The notes below the pieces were generated by a model, which saw only the letters and a program-made list of their open reading frames with translations, had not been told where the DNA came from and ran no database searches. The translations under genes were made by a program, and so were the position numbers. A DNA stretch of 12,147 bases from NCBI GenBank assembly GCA_030602965.1, contig JAUVYS010000025.1:1-12147 (forward strand). Direction: 5' to 3'. Positions 1-4,822 of the stretch are shown here, piece after piece (the first letter of the stretch is position 1; every line of letters starts with the position of its first letter). The stretch comes from Candidatus Bathyarchaeota archaeon. GTDB taxonomy: Archaea; Thermoproteota; Bathyarchaeia; RBG-16-48-13; JAGMEO01.

Positions 1-1003
1 CTTTTGCTTTCAGACCTCCATCTACATTAATTGGAATCTTTCCACCGATCTCCGTTTGGCCTTCACGTACGAATTTACCTCCTTCGCCCTTCTTGCAGAA
101 GCCTAGATCTTCATAAGCCATAATTTCAGCGATCGTAAAACAATCGTGTACATTAGCCACCTCAACTTGATCTGGTTTTATTCCTGCAGCTTCATAGGCT
201 CTACGTGAGGCGGTGATGGTGGATTGAAGCTCAACATAGCTTTTTCTTTTACTGAGGTTGGCGGTGTCACATGAGCTTCCTATTCCTGTTATCCAGATTG
301 GTGTGTCTACACCGATCTCCTTTACTTTCTTTTCTGATGCTAAAACGACTGCAGCTGATCCATCTGTTATTGGGCAGCAGTCATAGAGTTTAAGTGGCCA
401 CGCAACAACAAGCGAAGACAATACATCATCTACTGTTATCTCTCGTTGGAACTGGGCTTTAGGGTTCATCGCTCCATACTTGTGGTTTTTCACCGCAACC
501 ATTGCCATGTCTTCTTCGGTTGTTCCATATTTAGCCATGTGAGCTGTTGCGTGAATCGCGTAATATGCAGGAAAGGTCATCCCGACATTGTGAAACTCCC
601 AGAGATAGTATCCAGCTCTTCCTATTAACTCCATCATTGTTGATGTGTCTATCTCTCTCATCTTCTCGAGGCCAATAACTAATGCTAAATCTACATTTCC
701 AGAAGCGATGGCTGAATATGCAGTAAAGACGGAGGCACTGCCTGTTGCACAAGCAGCCTCGCATCGAAGTAAACCAGCTCCTGTCAAACCGCAGTACTCA
801 GTTATTACGACTGCTGGTAGCGGTTCTTCATACCATCCGCCAGCTCCTGCTGATCCAAGAACAACGAATTCAATGGCTTTTGGAGTTATTCCAGCGTCTT
901 CAAGAGCAGGTTTAGTGGATTCAAAAGCCAGTTCACCAATATTTACATCTTGTCGTGTTCCAAACTTAGAATTTCCAACACCAATTATCGCCACTTTCCC
1001 CAT
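1..1003 (-). CDS. Thiolase (acetyl-CoA acetyltransferase, archaeal SCP2-thiolase type), C-terminus outside window
   Basis: My translation of the minus strand begins MGKVAIIGVGNSKFG, the usual start of archaeal thiolases, and stays open for 334 codons to the left edge, so the gene is cut by the window and not broken. Residues near 80-89 (RCEAACATGS) carry the presumed nucleophilic cysteine, about Cys85. Further on, NVHDCFTIAE is the His-containing active-site block and GGK(I)PIN-VDGGLKAK leads into the C-terminal part. In archaea this family makes acetoacetyl-CoA and often pairs with a DUF35 OB-fold protein and HMG-CoA synthase in the mevalonate route. Those partners are not visible; a DUF35 gene could lie just beyond the edge. 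Paralogues may act on other acyl-CoAs, so the substrate is uncertain. The start ATG lies about 30 bases from a TATA-like box, so the mRNA may be nearly leaderless. Confidence 0.93.
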   Translation of the reverse strand, partial: MGKVAIIGVGNSKFGTRQDVNIGELAFESTKPALEDAGITPKAIEFVVLGSAGAGGWYEEPLPAVVITEYCGLTGAGLLRCEAACATGSASVFTAYSAIASGNVDLALVIGLEKMREIDTSTMMELIGRAGYYLWEFHNVGMTFPAYYAIHATAHMAKYGTTEEDMAMVAVKNHKYGAMNPKAQFQREITVDDVLSSLVVAWPLKLYDCCPITDGSAAVVLASEKKVKEIGVDTPIWITGIGSSCDTANLSKRKSYVELQSTITASRRAYEAAGIKPDQVEVANVHDCFTIAEIMAYEDLGFCKKGEGGKFVREGQTEIGGKIPINVDGGLKAK

Positions 1004-1030
1004 CTCAAAAACCTATACTTAAGAAAACTC

Positions 1031-1040
1031 TTTAAAAATT
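1031..1040 (-). promoter_or_regulatory. TATA-like box of the thiolase gene
   Basis: On the minus strand this reads AATTTTTAAA. Its centre is about 32 bases upstream of the thiolase ATG at 1003, the spacing expected for an archaeal promoter giving a very short 5' leader. Confidence 0.45.
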
Positions 1041-1069
1041 TAATTCTTGTGTATTTTTGTAACTGTGCA

Positions 1070-1080
1070 CGAAAGCTTTA
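1070..1080 (+). promoter_or_regulatory. Promoter core (BRE/TATA) of tRNA-Phe
   Basis: CGAAAGCTTTA followed by AAATA lies about 31 bases before the first tRNA base. The same 11 bases recur at 1276-1286 in front of tRNA-Gly. Archaeal tRNA genes use such upstream TATA/BRE promoters and not internal boxes, which matters here because the T-loop is split by an intron. Confidence 0.6.
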
Positions 1081-1129
1081 AAATATCATGATAGTTTATT
1101 TTTGAGTGCTGCCGCGGTAGCTCAGCCTG

Positions 1130-1149
1130 ATCACTTCAGGTGAGGTTAA
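1130..1149 (+). other. tRNA-Phe intron 1 (20 nt, D-loop)
   Basis: The inner helix is TCAC/GTGA around a 5-nt loop. The central 4-bp helix is exon AGCC with intron GGTT (one G-U pair). The bulges are TG^A and AA^G, and the outer helix is CTC/GAG in the D-stem. Removal restores the loop AGCCTGGGA. Confidence 0.9.
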
Positions 1150-1161
1150 GGAGAGCGTCCG

Positions 1162-1189
1162 ACACAGGAATAACACTCTTGTGGGCGAA
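1162..1189 (+). other. tRNA-Phe intron 2 (28 nt, anticodon stem 30/31)
   Basis: A 7-bp inner helix CACAGGA/TCTTGTG (one G-U) closes a 7-nt loop. The central helix is exon CGTC with intron GGCG; the bulges are CG^A and AA^G. Removal joins TCCG to G and completes the TCCGG/CCGGA anticodon stem. The junction is unambiguous because flanking bases differ. Confidence 0.9.
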
Positions 1190-1218
1190 GCTGAAGACCG
1201 GATTGTCGCCGGTTCAAA

Positions 1219-1250
1219 TCCGTGTAAGGATCAACTTTATGCGGTGAATA
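1219..1250 (+). other. tRNA-Phe intron 3 (32 nt, T-loop 59/60)
   Basis: The inner helix is CCGT/GCGG, the central helix exon TTCA with intron TGAA, the bulges AA^T and TA^T, and the outer helix is the T-stem GCCGG/CCGGC. The sequence ATCCG is repeated at both junctions, so sequence alone allows six positions; the BHB fits only this one. Confidence 0.88.
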
Positions 1251-1275
1251 TCCGGCTCGCGGCACCAACTTTCTT

Positions 1276-1286
1276 CGAAAGCTTTA
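1276..1286 (+). promoter_or_regulatory. Promoter core of tRNA-Gly
   Basis: CGAAAGCTTTA is identical to the element before tRNA-Phe. It ends 38 bases before the mature tRNA-Gly start, about 7 more than for tRNA-Phe, so a short 5' leader removed by RNase P is expected. Confidence 0.6.
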
Positions 1287-1333
1287 TACTATTTCTTGTA
1301 ATCAGAGTATTGTGCGGCTGCAGGCGGCCGTCG

Positions 1334-1351
1334 ACCAAATATTGGACGGTA
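1334..1351 (+). other. tRNA-Gly intron 1 (18 nt, position 10/11)
   Basis: A minimal intron. The inner helix is CCAA/TTGG with a 3-nt loop, the central helix exon CCGT with intron ACGG, the bulges CG^A and TA^T. The outer helix is only about 2 bp (GG/CC). Removal restores the D-stem GTCC, which then pairs fully with GGAC. Confidence 0.87.
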
Positions 1352-1388
1352 TCCAGCCTGGTTTAGGACATCAGCTTGCCATGCTGAT

Positions 1389-1412
1389 AGTGCACTTTCA
1401 GTGCACCAGTAA
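1389..1412 (+). other. tRNA-Gly intron 2 (24 nt, position 44/45)
   Basis: The inner helix is GTGCAC/GTGCAC around TTTCA, the central helix exon GCTG with intron CAGT (one G-U), and the bulges AT^A and AA^G. Removal leaves the common archaeal Gly junction GCTGAT-GAC-CCGGG. Confidence 0.9.
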
Positions 1413-1463
1413 GACCCGGGTTCAAATCCCGGCGGCCGCACCACTAACATCAAAAAAGGGTTT

Positions 1464-1745
1464 CTAAGCTTTTGATTCTGAATTCTTTGGTTTTGATGCA
1501 GTTACTTTATCAACGCTATGAATGGAAGCCCCTAATTCAGTAATTTTCTTATCAATTTCATCGTATCGAATTTCATTACCTTCTATTGTGATTCGAATCG
1601 TCTGTGTGTTTTCATCTATCTCCTGAGTAGAAATGTCCACTGTTGTTATGTGAGGTATTTCCCCAAGCCGCTTAGCGAATTCGTGTATTGGTGGCTCGTG
1701 AGGTTTTAAAACGTCCAGAACGACACGTTTGATTATAAACGACAT
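1464..1745 (-). CDS. DUF211 family protein
   Basis: 93 residues. The opening MSFIIKRVVLDVLKPHEPPI and the later ITIEGNEIRYDEI and GASIHSVDKV blocks match the archaeal DUF211 family (MTH889-like), whose members are about 90-100 residues and have a small ferredoxin-like alpha/beta fold. The biochemical role is not established, so I assign none. The C-terminus ends in a Lys/Ser-rich tail (ASKPKNSESKA) probably outside the fold. The gene is convergent with tRNA-Gly, 20 bases from its CCA, and is followed upstream by the minus-strand VIT-like gene at a distance of 92 bases with its own TATA box, so it is probably monocistronic. The ATG at 1745 fits the family N-terminus. Confidence 0.88.
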   Translation of the reverse strand: MSFIIKRVVLDVLKPHEPPIHEFAKRLGEIPHITTVDISTQEIDENTQTIRITIEGNEIRYDEIDKKITELGASIHSVDKVTASKPKNSESKA

Positions 1746-1789
1746 TATTAAAGCTCTCTCGGAAGCAATCGCTAATATTATGTTTTTAC

Positions 1790-1797
1790 TATATAAA
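1790..1797 (-). promoter_or_regulatory. TATA box of the DUF211 gene
   Basis: On the minus strand this reads TTTATATA, about 45-52 bases upstream of the ATG, predicting a leader of roughly 20 bases. Confidence 0.5.
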
Positions 1798-1837
1798 CTA
1801 TTAATTAAACAAACAAATAGATCTATTTCATATTTCC

Positions 1838-2455
1838 TTAAGGTTGAATTAAAAACAAAATTATTGCAGTTAAAAGCCCGGTTCCAGTCATTATCAATCC
1901 ATACTTTATCATGTTTTCGCGGGAGATTTTACCCAAGAAGGCTCCGAGTCCAAATAGAATTAAAGTGTTGATTGTAATCGCGAGAATAAAGATCCAATCA
2001 GTTGAAAGAGGTAAATAAAAAGATAGATAAAAAGGTATTAGTGGTCCTAAAGCTGCGAGCATTGGTGAAAGACCATCAACAAACGCAGCGAAGAGAGAGG
2101 CTGTCAGGGAGCTTTCCATCAACGCTGAGTTTCTAAGATTTGTGAGCATCGCTTCCTCAATTTCTTTTAAACGTCTCACTCTCTCTGCTCTTTCGGTCAT
2201 GTAGGTTCCAAAAAAACCAGAAATGCCCATGGCTAAACATGCACCAATGCCAGCGCTTATGATAATGGTTGGATCTTTTAAGCCTGAGAAGTACGATCCC
2301 ATTATTATTCCGAATATGGTTAGGGCGCCATCGAAGGCGTTCATGACAAAGTATCTTCGTGCGATGCTGATGACGCCTGAGGTTTGGAGATCTTGTTTAA
2401 CCTTTGCATATAGATCGTTGAGTTTATCTTCTACTACTTCAAGAAATGTGCTCAA
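1838..2455 (-). CDS. VIT1/CCC1-family membrane protein, putative Fe/Mn transporter
   Basis: 205 residues with the layout of VIT1/CCC1 (DUF125) proteins: an amphipathic N-terminus, the FDG motif at 41-43 in the first membrane segment, GACLAMGISGFFGTYMTERAER (about 71-92, split here by description only) leading into a charged cytosolic helix (RLKEIEEAM, 95-103), then FVDGLSPMLAALGPLIP (125-141) and two further hydrophobic segments at about 154-174 and 184-203. Eukaryotic and plant homologues move Fe2+ or Mn2+ into vacuoles; the archaeal form should sit in the cytoplasmic membrane and may export or detoxify metal. The start codon is TTG at 2453-2455. No strong Shine-Dalgarno is seen, but an AT-rich stretch upstream (about 2480-2500) could be the promoter. 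An iron or manganese role would fit the superoxide-defence genes nearby, which is inference. Confidence 0.85.
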   Translation of the reverse strand: MSTFLEVVEDKLNDLYAKVKQDLQTSGVISIARRYFVMNAFDGALTIFGIIMGSYFSGLKDPTIIISAGIGACLAMGISGFFGTYMTERAERVRRLKEIEEAMLTNLRNSALMESSLTASLFAAFVDGLSPMLAALGPLIPFYLSFYLPLSTDWIFILAITINTLILFGLGAFLGKISRENMIKYGLIMTGTGLLTAIILFLIQP

Positions 2456-2579
2456 TCAATTTATCCCGTACACTGTTTGGTTTAAAATTTATTTCTTATT
2501 AAAGAACATCAGAGTCTTGTTCAGAGAAAGTCTTCAGTGCTAGTCCCTTTTAGTTATTTCTTTGTATCTGAGGGCTTTA

Positions 2580-3323
2580 TTAACCTTTTACTATTTTATG
2601 TTCGCAATAGTCAATGTTGCAGGATTGGCATATTCTCTCATGATTCCATCTGGAAAAAACAATTCGAGTATAAATCCAAAGGAAACTTAGACTAATCAAA
2701 AAAAGATCAACAAAAGTGTTTTGAAGCATGCTGTCAACGCTTATCATTGCAAGGAAAACTCCAAAAACGAAAAAAGCGTTCACAAGAACTCTAATAGAAC
2801 TGTGCTGAGAAACGAACAAGTAAAATTGAAGTAATCCAAACACGATGCCAATGCAACCTATTGAAAAAACTGTAAGACTTCCTCCGCAAGGTAAGTTAAC
2901 GAAAAAGCATACAAAAGTTCCAGCTATTGTTATTGTTGCTCCAAGAAAAAGCCCAGTACACCCAGCACAATAATATTTTCCGCTTAATTCAAAGACGTGA
3001 CTTGAATAGTTTTCGCAATCTGGATGATGACCTCGAATAGATCTTGTTTTTCTAGAGGCTTTGATTGATGATTCAGAAGGAAGTTTTTTGCCTCTTTTTT
3101 TAAAGACTCTTGAACATTGTCTTGGATAAATAGTTGCCAACATACCTAGTAAACATTCTATGACAAGAAAAGTTCCTATTAATGGCTTCCTAAACGCAAA
3201 GTTGTCGATAGCACTGGGTGGATAAAACACCATAATTATAAGCAACCCCAATCCGAAGGTTGAAATCATTAAAAATGGTACAGGGCTTAGATCTCTAAAT
3301 TGTTTTGAATCCATTCGAAACAT
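2580..3323 (-). CDS. DUF2085-like integral membrane protein with Cys/His motifs
   Basis: 247 residues. Two hydrophobic segments (about 16-35 and 47-66), then a basic loop (71-98), then RGHHPDCENYSSHVF (97-111) and YYCAGCTG (117-124), then four or so further membrane segments to about 222, ending in a short cytosolic tail with C232-x2-C235-x4-C240-x-H242. The pairing of a His/Cys cluster with a C-x2-CTG motif entering a membrane helix is typical of DUF2085-like prokaryotic membrane proteins of unknown function. The spacing suggests two metal sites, one before the membrane bundle (H99, H100, C103, H109, C119, C122) and one in the tail; this is inference. ATG 3323 is used; ATG 3314 (Met4) is also possible. 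The gene is transcribed toward the VIT-like gene, 124 bases away. Confidence 0.7.
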   Translation of the reverse strand: MFRMDSKQFRDLSPVPFLMISTFGLGLLIIMVFYPPSAIDNFAFRKPLIGTFLVIECLLGMLATIYPRQCSRVFKKRGKKLPSESSIKASRKTRSIRGHHPDCENYSSHVFELSGKYYCAGCTGLFLGATITIAGTFVCFFVNLPCGGSLTVFSIGCIGIVFGLLQFYLFVSQHSSIRVLVNAFFVFGVFLAMISVDSMLQNTFVDLFLISLSFLWIYTRIVFSRWNHERICQSCNIDYCEHKIVKG

Positions 3324-3668
3324 CTATGAAATCCACGTTTCTCTTACAGGATACAGCAGAACAAAAGTGTTCAAAATATAAAAAATATTTGTTACTGTAC
3401 TTTCTTCTCAGTTTCTGGATAATAGTTGCTTTCGAAACCGTTTTTGAGGTAGAAAGTTTTCCAATGAATTGAAAGATTAGTGATGAAAGGCTAAAAAACA
3501 TGCCTAAAATTCGAGGAAATATCGAGTTATGCTGAAATATTGATATGTAGCTAGTCGGGCTATTTCCTCAACGGTTTCGTTAGCTTCAACGCACATAGTT
3601 CAATATAACAATAGTTATTTATAAGCCTAGTTTTTTAATGATTAAACGGGAAATGGGCTTCCATGTTA
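3324..3668. other. Intergenic region between divergent genes
   Basis: About 345 bases with no gene I can support. The 3' part carries the promoter of the HTH gene: a TATA-like TTATTTATAAG near 3615-3625 about 45 bases before the start, and AAACGGGAA at 3644-3652, whose inverted copy lies behind the same gene at 4066-4074. A 68-codon minus-strand open frame (3295-3501) runs into the start of the DUF2085-like gene, lacks recognisable similarity and is not annotated. Confidence 0.5.
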
Positions 3669-4058
3669 ATGCCTTGTGAGATCGTTGTCAAGAGTGTGCT
3701 ACCTGGTATTAGGGCAATGGTAGCTAAGGAACTCATTTCCATTTACGATCTGAAACAAGTGGAAGTAGCTGATCTCATGGGTGTTACACAAGCAGCTGTA
3801 AGCCAGTATGTTAGAGGAGAAAGAGGAGCAGTTCTAGACCTTGAGGAACCTAAAATTAATGAACTAATCAGCAACATTGCAGTACAATTGAAAAATGACA
3901 AAACATCTGGACAAGAAATCATATCAAGCATATGTGGAGCATGTAGGATAATAAGAGATAAAAAACTAATGTGTGATCTCCACAAACAACTGGACCCATA
4001 TATGGCAGAAGAAGATTGTAAAGTATGCTTAATCTCTCAAACAGATTTAGGTCATTGA
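3669..4058 (+). CDS. Archaeal HTH transcriptional regulator with C-terminal cysteine cluster (COG2522-like)
   Basis: From the chosen ATG the protein starts MPCEIVVKSVLPGIRAMVAKEL, the usual opening of this archaeal Xre-like family; an ATG two codons earlier (3663) is equally possible on DNA grounds. A helix-turn-helix spans about residues 28-50 (LKQVEVADLMGVTQAAVSQY, then VRGERG). The C-terminal third carries C-x2-C (CGAC), a lone Cys in LMCDLH, and a second C-x2-C (CKVC) close to the end, a layout suited to a Zn or Fe-S site. It lies 89 bases upstream of the superoxide reductase gene, same strand, so it may regulate that gene and sense metal or redox state; the DNA-binding fold is solid, the signal is inference. 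A 9-base inverted repeat (3644-3652 and 4066-4074) brackets the gene and could be operator half-sites. Confidence 0.85.
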   Translation: MPCEIVVKSVLPGIRAMVAKELISIYDLKQVEVADLMGVTQAAVSQYVRGERGAVLDLEEPKINELISNIAVQLKNDKTSGQEIISSICGACRIIRDKKLMCDLHKQLDPYMAEEDCKVCLISQTDLGH

Positions 4059-4135
4059 AATAGTATTCCCGTTTCATGAACGCAAAAAAGACTTATATGA
4101 TTTTGAGACGACTACACTTCAAGGATTAAAATAAC

Positions 4136-4140
4136 GGAGG
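4136..4140 (+). promoter_or_regulatory. Shine-Dalgarno GGAGG fixing a TTG start
   Basis: GGAGG ends 7 bases before the TTG at 4148 and supports that unusual start for superoxide reductase. A TATA-like CTTATATGA lies further upstream at about 4090-4098. Confidence 0.75.
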
Positions 4141-4147
4141 AAAAAGT

Positions 4148-4531
4148 TTGAGCTTCAACAAAGGTTTTTTGTTGACAGAATTGAACAAACCTACAGACTG
4201 GGATAACCTGCCTGACATGGCTAAGAAACATGTTCCAATCGTGGAAGTGCCTGAAAAAACCAAAGCCAAAGAACCATTTGCTGTGAAAATTAAAGTGGGT
4301 GGAATTGACGGTGTTGAGCACCCAAACACTTTAGGTCATTGGATAAATTGGGTTGAGCTCTACGCTGGTAAAAGGCTTATATCTAAAGTAGAATTCCTAC
4401 CCGAAGTTACTGATGGTTACGTTGCAACACTGAATGTTACCTTGAATGACAACGCAACATTGATAACTCGAGCATTTTGTAACCTGCATGGTGTTTGGGA
4501 AGGAAAAGAGAAAAAAATTGTAGTTGAATAA
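4148..4531 (+). CDS. Superoxide reductase (neelaredoxin type, one iron centre)
   Basis: 127 residues. It reduces superoxide to hydrogen peroxide at a mononuclear Fe(His)4Cys centre without making O2, the usual defence of anaerobes. All ligands are present: H28 (KKHVPIVEVP), H58 and H64 (EHPNTLGHWINW), C111 and H114 (CNLHGVWEG). Lys27, next to the first ligand, is kept, but the Glu usually found just before it (E-K-H-V-P) is Lys26 here. The protein lacks the N-terminal desulforedoxin domain of two-centre desulfoferrodoxins; that domain is encoded separately 577 bases downstream (5109-5225). The N-terminus is somewhat longer than minimal neelaredoxins. TTG start with a strong Shine-Dalgarno. 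The HTH regulator lies just upstream and a flavodiiron protein further on. Confidence 0.95.
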   Translation: MSFNKGFLLTELNKPTDWDNLPDMAKKHVPIVEVPEKTKAKEPFAVKIKVGGIDGVEHPNTLGHWINWVELYAGKRLISKVEFLPEVTDGYVATLNVTLNDNATLITRAFCNLHGVWEGKEKKIVVE

Positions 4532-4593
4532 AGCTTGAATGCTCCGATAATCTACTCAGGAATTTCTTCAGTACAAAAGAGTTAACAGTATCA

Positions 4594-4605
4594 TTTACCG
4601 GTAAA
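4594..4605. repeat. Perfect 12-bp palindrome TTTACCGGTAAA
   Basis: It lies 62 bases after the superoxide reductase stop and is followed by GTTTTTT, so it could be part of a terminator on the plus strand or a regulator site. Without a loop it is not a classical hairpin terminator. Confidence 0.4.
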
Positions 4606-4637
4606 GTTTTTTAGGTCATTTTTCATATAACATTTTT

Positions 4638-4703
4638 GGGTTTTCCTCTTTTCCTCGCGCTACGGATCTTGCGAGGGTCCTTGCGTCGAGGCGAGGGAAA
4701 CCC
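4638..4703. ncRNA. GC-rich structured element with alternative pairings (candidate RNA)
   Basis: In an AT-rich neighbourhood this stretch folds into an 11-bp outer helix (4638-4648 with 4693-4703, one G-U) enclosing a 6-bp hairpin CCTCGC/GCGAGG (4653-4658 with 4671-4676). TTTTCCTC occurs twice in tandem (4641-4648, 4649-4656) and GCGAGGG twice (4671-4677, 4691-4697), so a competing 10-bp helix (4649-4658 with 4691-4700) can replace both. It lies 8 bases past the stop of the 36-residue minus-strand gene, so on that strand it would be its 3' UTR or terminator region; on the plus strand it would follow superoxide reductase. It matches no RNA family I know. The strand is undecided. Confidence 0.4.
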
Positions 4704-4711
4704 TCTAGCGT

Positions 4712-4822
4712 TTACCGCCAATCTTTTTTTCTTCCGCTCTTCTTCCTAGTCTTCTTGAGGCGCTTCTGCTTCTTTGCTTTGCGCTGTTTACGTTGCTCCT
4801 TTTTCTGCTGACGCTGACTCAT
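4712..4822 (-). CDS. 36-residue highly basic microprotein
   Basis: The minus-strand frame MSQRQQKKEQRK...KKDWR is 36 residues with 13 Lys, 7 Arg and 6 Gln, so 20 of 36 residues are basic. Its ATG overlaps the TGA of the 53-residue gene upstream as ATGA, the classic arrangement for coupled translation, and this is the main support for it. It has no hydrophobic core and is likely disordered or a single long helix; RNA or DNA binding or a ribosome association is conceivable, but I recognise no family. The codons are richer in GC than the flanking DNA. It is followed after 8 bases by the structured element at 4638-4703. It could be a chance open frame through Lys/Arg-rich codons. Confidence 0.45.
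   Translation of the reverse strand: MSQRQQKKEQRKQRKAKKQKRLKKTRKKSGRKKDWR

Larger units (their letters stand above)
1111..1267 (+). tRNA. tRNA-Phe(GAA) with three introns and encoded CCA
   Basis: Folded by eye. The acceptor stem is GCCGCGG (1111-1117) with TCGCGGC (1257-1263), then A73 and encoded CCA (1265-1267). The D-stem is GCTC/GAGC, the anticodon stem TCCGG/CCGGA with loop CTGAAGA, anticodon GAA at 1193-1195. The T-stem is GCCGG/CCGGC with loop TTCAAAT, and the variable loop is TTGTC. The cloverleaf forms only after removing three introns: 1130-1149 in the D-loop, 1162-1189 in the anticodon stem (30/31) and 1219-1250 in the T-loop (59/60). Exons are 1111-1129, 1150-1161, 1190-1218 and 1251-1267. 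Every junction lies in a 3+4+3 BHB, so the archaeal splicing endonuclease could remove all three. There is no intron at the usual 37/38 site. Mature length including CCA is 77 nt. Confidence 0.95.
1324..1443 (+). tRNA. tRNA-Gly(GCC) with two introns and encoded CCA
   Basis: The acceptor GCGGCCG (1324-1330) pairs perfectly with CGGCCGC (1433-1439), followed by A73 and CCA (1441-1443). The D-stem is GTCC/GGAC with loop AGCCTGGTTTA. The anticodon stem is TCAGC/GCTGA with loop TTGCCAT, anticodon GCC at 1378-1380. The T-stem is CCGGG/CCCGG with loop TTCAAAT, and the mature variable loop is the 4-nt TGAC. Two introns must be removed: 1334-1351 between positions 10 and 11, and 1389-1412 at the anticodon-stem/variable-loop border (44/45). 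Exons are 1324-1333, 1352-1388 and 1413-1443. The gene follows tRNA-Phe by 56 bases and has its own promoter. A near-copy of the acceptor strand, GCGGCTG, sits at 1314-1320 in the 5' leader. Confidence 0.95.

Noticed and set aside
446..1022. Plus-strand open frames at 446-628 and 645-1022, and minus frame 531-764
   Set aside because: They lie opposite or out of frame within the thiolase, whose protein matches its family along the whole stretch.
1176..1182. Thr (TGT) or Lys (CTT) anticodon read from CTCTTGTG in the first tRNA
   Set aside because: Those bases are the 3' arm of the intron 2 hairpin; only CTGAAGA gives a 7-nt loop on a fully paired stem.
1314..1320. GCGGCTG as an alternative 5' end of tRNA-Gly
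   Set aside because: GCGGCCG at 1324-1330 pairs perfectly with the 3' acceptor and gives U8, a full D-stem and a valid BHB; the upstream copy would require an extra 10-nt insertion with no BHB.
1181..1366. 61-codon plus-strand frame across the tRNA region
   Set aside because: It runs through the exons and introns of both tRNA genes, which fully explain the sequence.
3295..3501. 68-residue minus-strand frame upstream of the DUF2085-like gene
   Set aside because: It overlaps the start of that gene by 29 bases, has no recognisable motif and no ribosome-binding site.
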